From NCBI RefSeq assembly GCF_018919385.1, contig NZ_JAHLMF010000006.1, positions 248,001-312,000 on the forward strand: a stretch of 64,000 bases of DNA, given 5' to 3'. The stretch's first letter is position 1, and every line of letters begins with the position of its first letter. The position numbers were made by a program, and so were the translations under genes. Of the stretch, positions 59,732 to 64,000 are shown piece after piece. The notes under the pieces are model-generated. The model searched no databases. It saw only the letters and a list, made by a program, of their open reading frames with translations, and had not been told where the DNA came from. Source of the stretch: Geomonas diazotrophica. Its GTDB lineage: Bacteria; Desulfobacterota; Desulfuromonadia; Geobacterales; Geobacteraceae.

Positions 59732-61331
59732 GCCCTGTTTCCTTCTGCGCCATTGTCTGCAGCGCCGCCGCCGCTGGGCCGGCCAGCTCTCCGTTGCCCG
59801 AGGCGTACCCCTGCAGGAACGCCCGCGCCTGTTCCCCTCCCAGGGCGGCGATGGCCTCGAGGGCGACGAGTTTCTGCTCCCGGCGGCGGGTCGTGCCGAG
59901 CAGGCAGCGTCTGCGGACCACCTTGAACAGTGCCGCGAGGGCGCGCCGGTCGCCGATGCGTCCTACGGCCCTTAGCGCCTCCAGCTGCAGCGCCTGCAGC
60001 TTCCCCCTCAGGTCGCGCCTCGCCACCAGCCTGAGCAGGGGCTCGAGCGCCGCCTGGTTTCGGCAGGTCCCAAGCCAGGAGATCGCGTGCAGAGCGGTCG
60101 GTTCGTCCCCCTCCTGCACCAGGGAGAGGAGCACGCCGGTGGCCTCCATCCCGCCGATCCGCGCCAGTGCCCGGATGCTCTCCATGCGCACCCGCCCCTC
60201 CGGGTGATACGCGGTCAGCACCAGCCCCTTGACCGCATCGCGGTTGCCGATCTCGGCGAGGATGGCCACCGCCATCTGCACCACCTGCACCCGGCCGTCC
60301 TTGAGGAGGGTGAGCAGTTGGGGCTGCGCCTGCACCCCGATGCGGACCAGGGCGGTGCCGAGCGCCTTGCGAGCGCCCCTGCTCCCGGTGGCGGTCAAGC
60401 GCCGAACCACCGCGTCCACCACCTCGGCACCGCCGAGCCTGAGCATGCGGCAGATCGCCTCCTTGTCGGGGAAATCGACATCCTCCAGGTGGTTCAGCAG
60501 GTGTTCGGCCATCTCCCCGAGGATGAGCTGTTGCAGCACCGTGTGCGCCACGTCGCGGCAGACCGTACTCCTGGCCGGGTCCGCCTGCTGTTCCAACAGG
60601 CGCGCGAGCACCACGTAGAGCCGGTCGAAGTTACCCTCCAGCTTAAGCGGCAGGGCCTTTTTCAACAGCAGGCGCGCAAGCTGCCGGTAGCGTTCATCAT
60701 CGGTCTCGGCGGCCAGCGCGGCCAGGAGCTCGTCGACGCCCGGCTCGGCTGCCTCACCGGCCACGCTCCCCTGTGCCGGAGAAGGCTCGAGGGGGCGCTC
60801 CTCGGGCACCTCGGCGCCGCCGTCCCCCTCCTCTTCCTCGGCCTGTCCCGCCGACTTCTTGGTGTACACGGCCGATACGTCGATCTGGTTCACCATTACG
60901 GCGGAGATGCCGTTTCGGGACAGCATGCCTGCCACGCCACCGTCCTCGGCGATCTTCTGCGGCGACACCGCCAGTGCGGAAAGGAGGGCGGAGAGATCCG
61001 CCGGGGACAGCTCCGGGAGGAAGGTGAGCCGCTGCAGCTCGCGGGCGAAGAGCTCCTGGGCCAGGGCCTTGGTCATCGGGTTGTTTTCGATGGCGTCCTT
61101 GCGGCCGGCGATGGCAAAACCGCCGCGCTGCACGATCAGGGTGACGGGGCCGCGCCTGACCAGATTGGCAAGAGCCTCGTAGGCAGAGGTGAGTATTTGC
61201 GAACGCAGGGGATGGTTATCGGGATAGAAGGAAAAGGCCTTCAATGCCTTGGAGGTTTCGGCGAGCGCTTTCTGGCAGGCGGCGCCGAGATCTTCACTGT
61301 CTTCTAGTAGATTTCGTTGGTCTTCCGGCAT
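59724..61331 (-). CDS. HEAT-repeat protein
   Basis: 535 residues. A helical N-terminal domain (about 1-130) shares features with the N-terminal region of the HD-GYP partner (FYPDNHPLRSQ; RGGFAIAGRKDAI), then a low-complexity acidic linker, then HEAT repeats (about 195-520) such as VVDAVVRRLTATGSRGARKALGTALVRIG, VQVVQMAVAILAEIGNRDAVKGLVLTA and VRMESIRALARIGG. Probably a scaffold. The two proteins share N-terminal style and overlapping genes, so they likely work together in a c-di-GMP response. Confidence 0.85.
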   Translation of the reverse strand: MPEDQRNLLEDSEDLGAACQKALAETSKALKAFSFYPDNHPLRSQILTSAYEALANLVRRGPVTLIVQRGGFAIAGRKDAIENNPMTKALAQELFARELQRLTFLPELSPADLSALLSALAVSPQKIAEDGGVAGMLSRNGISAVMVNQIDVSAVYTKKSAGQAEEEEGDGGAEVPEERPLEPSPAQGSVAGEAAEPGVDELLAALAAETDDERYRQLARLLLKKALPLKLEGNFDRLYVVLARLLEQQADPARSTVCRDVAHTVLQQLILGEMAEHLLNHLEDVDFPDKEAICRMLRLGGAEVVDAVVRRLTATGSRGARKALGTALVRIGVQAQPQLLTLLKDGRVQVVQMAVAILAEIGNRDAVKGLVLTAYHPEGRVRMESIRALARIGGMEATGVLLSLVQEGDEPTALHAISWLGTCRNQAALEPLLRLVARRDLRGKLQALQLEALRAVGRIGDRRALAALFKVVRRRCLLGTTRRREQKLVALEAIAALGGEQARAFLQGYASGNGELAGPAAAALQTMAQKETGHE

Positions 61332-61369
61332 TTTCCATTCCCGTTGATAGGACGCCAGATTCTAGCCGA

Positions 61370-61388
61370 GATAATGATAATTATCAAA
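61370..61388. promoter_or_regulatory. Fur-like box between HEAT and Nramp genes
   Basis: GATAATGATAATTATCAAA matches 15 of 19 positions of the Fur consensus and contains the perfect palindrome TGATAATTATCA (61375-61386). A TATACT -10-like sequence follows at 61422-61427 on the plus strand. This suggests iron (or Mn) control of the Nramp gene. Confidence 0.65.
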
Positions 61389-61587
61389 CAATTTTGCAGC
61401 GACCGCAATGGCCGCCTCGGCTATACTACTTCACCGTCGCTTTTACCATGCTCTTTGGTGCGCTGCCAACTCATTTTACAGCCTTACGGCGCCTGACCAT
61501 GTTTTTCAAAGCCAGGAGTTGCTCTTCAAGCCATCGCAGATAGAATTAGGTGACGTTCCGGCCCACGAGCCAGCCCGCGAGGTCACA

Positions 61588-62883
61588 TTGCCCAAAAACA
61601 GCGCCAGCAACCTTGATTCGAGGACCGTCCAGTCCGCCCTGGAGGCCCTGTCGCGCGAAACGAAGAAATCCAGACTCGCCCGCGTCTTCCCCTTCCTCGG
61701 CCCCGCCTTCATCGCCAGCGTCGCCTACGTCGATCCCGGCAACTTCGCCACCAACATCCAGGGGGGGGCGCAGTTCGGCTACCTGCTGCTTTGGGTGATC
61801 ATCACCAGCAACCTGATCGCCATGCTGATCCAGACGCTCTCCGCCAAGCTGGGCCTCGCCACCGGCCAGAACCTCGCGGAGCACTGCCGCAACCAGTTCC
61901 CCAAGCCGGTATCGATCACCATGTGGATCATCATGGAGGCGGTGGCCATGGCCACCGACCTGGCCGAGTTCATGGGAGCGGCGCTCGGCTTCCAGCTCCT
62001 GTTCGGCATCCCGCTTTTGGCAGGAGCCCTGCTCACCGCCCTGACCACCATCGGCATCCTCGGCATGGAGCGCTTCGGCTTCAGACCCCTGGAGGCGGTG
62101 ATCTCCGCCATGGTCGCCGTCATCGCCCTTTGCTACGTGGCCGAGATCTTCATCGCGAGCCCGGACTGGGGCGACATCGCCGGCCACGTGGTGCGCCCCG
62201 CCTTCGCCGGTCGCGAAAGCATCCTCTTGGCCACGGGCATCATCGGCGCCACCGTCATGCCTCACGCCATCTTCCTGCACTCGTCGCTCATGCAGGGGAG
62301 GATCGTGGTGAAGGACAGGGCGAAGCTGCGCACCCTGTTCCGCTACGAGATCATGGACGTGGTGATCGCCATGGGGATCGCGAGCTTCGTGAACATGTCC
62401 ATGCTCATCATGGCAGCGGCCACCTTCTACGCCACCGGCAAGACCTCGGTCGCCACCATCGAGGAGGCGTACCGGACCCTGGAGCCGCTCCTCGGCTCGG
62501 CGGCGAAGTACATCTTCGGCATCTCACTGCTCTTCTCCGGTCTCTCCTCAAGCAGCGTGGGGACCAGCGCAGGTCAGGTGATCATGCAGGGGTTCATCCA
62601 GCGCCACATAAAGCCCTGGATCAGGCGCCTCGTCACCATGGCGCCTTCCCTGTTCGTGATCGCCATGGGGTTCGACCCGACCCGCACCCTGGTGATCAGC
62701 CAGGTGGTGCTCTCCTTCGGGCTCCCCTTCGCCATCGTCCCGCTGGTGCTCTTCACCCGCCGCCGCGACCTGATGGGAGACCTGGTCAACAAGGGGGCTA
62801 CCACGGTCCTTGCCGGCGTGGCGGCGAGCCTCATCGTCGCCCTCAACATCTACCTGATCTACGCGACCTTTTTCCCAGGATGA
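61588..62883 (+). CDS. mntH: Nramp-family Mn2+/Fe2+ transporter
   Basis: Proton-coupled divalent metal importer. 431 residues from TTG 61588, which has GAGG five bases upstream; an in-frame ATG at 61408 adds 60 residues but without a ribosome site, and the extra part is not family-like. Eleven to twelve membrane spans with the metal-binding motifs DPGN in span 1 (YVDPGNFATN) and MPH in span 6 (TVMPHAIF), and GQNLAEHC/GTSAGQVIMQGF-type loops. Its stop overlaps or abuts the universal-stress gene. The Fur-like box upstream and the terC riboswitch elsewhere suggest coordinated metal homeostasis. Confidence 0.93.
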   Translation: MPKNSASNLDSRTVQSALEALSRETKKSRLARVFPFLGPAFIASVAYVDPGNFATNIQGGAQFGYLLLWVIITSNLIAMLIQTLSAKLGLATGQNLAEHCRNQFPKPVSITMWIIMEAVAMATDLAEFMGAALGFQLLFGIPLLAGALLTALTTIGILGMERFGFRPLEAVISAMVAVIALCYVAEIFIASPDWGDIAGHVVRPAFAGRESILLATGIIGATVMPHAIFLHSSLMQGRIVVKDRAKLRTLFRYEIMDVVIAMGIASFVNMSMLIMAAATFYATGKTSVATIEEAYRTLEPLLGSAAKYIFGISLLFSGLSSSSVGTSAGQVIMQGFIQRHIKPWIRRLVTMAPSLFVIAMGFDPTRTLVISQVVLSFGLPFAIVPLVLFTRRRDLMGDLVNKGATTVLAGVAASLIVALNIYLIYATFFPG

Positions 62884-62888
62884 TTACC

Positions 62889-63806
62889 ATGTTCAAGCAC
62901 ATTCTCGTCCCGATGGACGGATCAAAACTCGCCGAGGCGGCCCTCCCGGCCGCCCGCTTCATGGCCGAAAAGCTGGGCGCCCAGGTGACCCTTTTCCACG
63001 TGGTGGAGAAGGACGCCCCGAGCCAGGTGCACGGCCAGAAGCACCTGACCGGTTTCGAAGAGGCGCAGCGCTACCTGCAGGAAGTGGCGCGGCAGTGGTT
63101 TGAAGGCATCCCGCGGGTCGAGTGCCACGTACACGAGACCGAGACCCAGCTCGTGTCCCAGAGCATCGTCGCCCATGCCGCCGAACTCGGCCACGACCTC
63201 GTGGTGATGTGCTCGCACGGGCGCGGCAAGGCAATCCACCTGCTGTTCGGCTCCATCGCGCAGAAGGTGATCGCCGGGGGGACCCTCCCGGTCCTGATCA
63301 CCCACCCCGACGAGCGCGGCGAGCCGCCGCCGTTTTGCTGCTGCCAGATACTCCTGCCGCTGGACACCGACCCGGAGCACGAGAAGGGTCTGCCGGTGGT
63401 CATGGCGGTGGCGAGGATCTGCAACGCCGACCTGCACATCACCACGGTGATCCCCACCTACGAGTCGCTTCCCCCGGACGAGAAGGTGACGGCGCGGACC
63501 CTGCCGGCCACGGCGTCGCGCATCCTGGACCTGGAGGCGCGGGACGCCTCCGAGCACCTGGACGGGGTGGTGCAGGAACTGGTCCGGGAGGGGATCCGTG
63601 CCTCGGCCCACGTCCTCAGGGGGGATCCGGCCGAGACCATCGCCCGGGCCGCCCAGGAGGCGAAGATAGACCTCATGGTGCTCCCTACCCACGGCAAGAC
63701 CGGCATGGCCGCCTTCTGGACCGGAAGCGTGGCCCACGGCATCTGCAGTCGCAGCAGGTGCCCCTTGTTGCTGGTTCCGATATCGGAGCCGTCCCCCGTC
63801 GACTGA
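62889..63806 (+). CDS. Tandem universal stress protein
   Basis: 305 residues with two Usp domains: MFKHILVPMDGSKLAEAALPAARFMAEKLGAQVTLFHVV and VMCSHGRGKAIHLLFGSIAQKVI (about 1-145), then QILLPLDTDPEHEKG through LMVLPTHGKTGMAAFWTGSVAHGI (about 155-300). The G-2x-G-9x-G-type ATP signature is seen in both in part. AGGA eight bases before ATG 62889; an ATG at 62880 overlaps the Nramp stop. Co-transcribed with the transporter, so possibly a metal-stress partner. Confidence 0.9.
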   Translation: MFKHILVPMDGSKLAEAALPAARFMAEKLGAQVTLFHVVEKDAPSQVHGQKHLTGFEEAQRYLQEVARQWFEGIPRVECHVHETETQLVSQSIVAHAAELGHDLVVMCSHGRGKAIHLLFGSIAQKVIAGGTLPVLITHPDERGEPPPFCCCQILLPLDTDPEHEKGLPVVMAVARICNADLHITTVIPTYESLPPDEKVTARTLPATASRILDLEARDASEHLDGVVQELVREGIRASAHVLRGDPAETIARAAQEAKIDLMVLPTHGKTGMAAFWTGSVAHGICSRSRCPLLLVPISEPSPVD

Positions 63807-63848
63807 GCCTGCGGCGTCCGCCGAGGCAACGCTCCGTGTAACGAGCAA

Positions 63849-63880
63849 AGGGGGACGCCGCAGTGGCCTCCCCCTCTTTT
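63849..63880 (+). terminator. Terminator of the Nramp-Usp operon
   Basis: GGGGGA (63850-63855) pairs with TCCCCC (63869-63874), then TCTTTT. The loop contains the GTG start of the next frame. Confidence 0.6.
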
Positions 63881-64000
63881 CGTATCCTCAGCGCATCCGT
63901 CCTGTTGTCTCTCCTGGCTGCGCTTTGCTATTTCCGTCCCGACCCCTTGCACATGGTGCAGGGAACTTCCTCGACATCATATCCGGACTGCCGGGAAGCC
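63863..64000 (+). CDS. Possible secreted protein, 5' part only
   Basis: A GTG at 63863, with GGGGGA about eight bases upstream, opens a frame that stays open for 46 codons to the window end. It reads MASPSFRILSASVLLSLLAALCYF then PDPLHMVQGTSST, that is, a short basic start, a hydrophobic core and a polar segment as in a signal peptide or membrane anchor. Because it overlaps a terminator-like hairpin, it is only tentative. Confidence 0.35.
   Translation, partial: MASPSFRILSASVLLSLLAALCYFRPDPLHMVQGTSSTSYPDCREA

Overview
The window looks like a chromosomal segment of a GC-rich, strictly respiratory deltaproteobacterium of the Geobacter/Geomonas/Citrifermentans type. This is inferred from gene content, not from a database match. 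The evidence is pyruvate:ferredoxin oxidoreductase next to sucCD, malic enzyme and DctA for C4-dicarboxylate use, a superoxide reductase, an HdrD-like membrane Fe-S oxidoreductase, many PAS histidine kinases and sigma-54 regulators, HD-GYP and HDOD proteins, and CheX. No phage, transposase, CRISPR array or rRNA was seen. There is one tRNA, Leu(UAA).

Layout. 1-7.1 kb: carbon metabolism on the minus strand (partial por, a small ribbon-helix-helix protein, sucD, sucC, maeB). 7.2-12.2 kb: dctA with its two-component system. The kinase carries an ABC-type solute-binding domain as sensor, and the sigma-54 activator faces a clear -24/-12 promoter with two palindromic upstream sites. 12.3-18.8 kb: Fe-S oxidoreductase, a DUF523/DUF1722 protein, a 61-residue small gene and a PAS hybrid kinase. 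18.8-23.7 kb: second EF-G, a BON protein and small conserved proteins. 23.7-31 kb: tRNA-Leu and the minus-strand run pheA-tyrA-aroA-cmk-ispH-rpsA-ihfB. 31-36.6 kb: a MacB/Lol-like export system (adaptor, ATPase, two permeases) with a palindromic repeat at its end.

36.7-45.7 kb: RdgC-like protein, mnmA, HDOD protein, Nudix hydrolase, a Rec-kinase, a large PAS hybrid kinase, and a divergent ANTAR regulator whose receiver aspartate is replaced by glutamate. 45.7-49.1 kb: a manganese (yybP-ykoY) riboswitch with a promoter and an overlapping terminator ahead of htpX and a TerC/Alx membrane protein, then a convergent CNNM/CorC protein; a 13-bp tandem array lies between them. 49.3-55.8 kb: CheX, archaeal-type S-adenosylmethionine synthetase, FxsA, an NtrX-like activator, an aminotransferase and MetY. 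55.8-64 kb: a composite palindromic repeat, YchJ/SEC-C and Dabb proteins, a periplasmic protein with superoxide reductase, an HD-GYP/HEAT-repeat pair, and an Nramp transporter plus universal stress protein behind a Fur-like box.

No wholly new multi-gene system stands out. The best leads are regulatory: the Mn riboswitch/htpX/terC unit, the dctA control region, the ANTAR pseudo-receiver, the Fur-like box before Nramp, the unrecognised 61-residue gene, and three different intergenic repeat families. Starts were chosen from Shine-Dalgarno (SD) sequences, so several are GTG or TTG.
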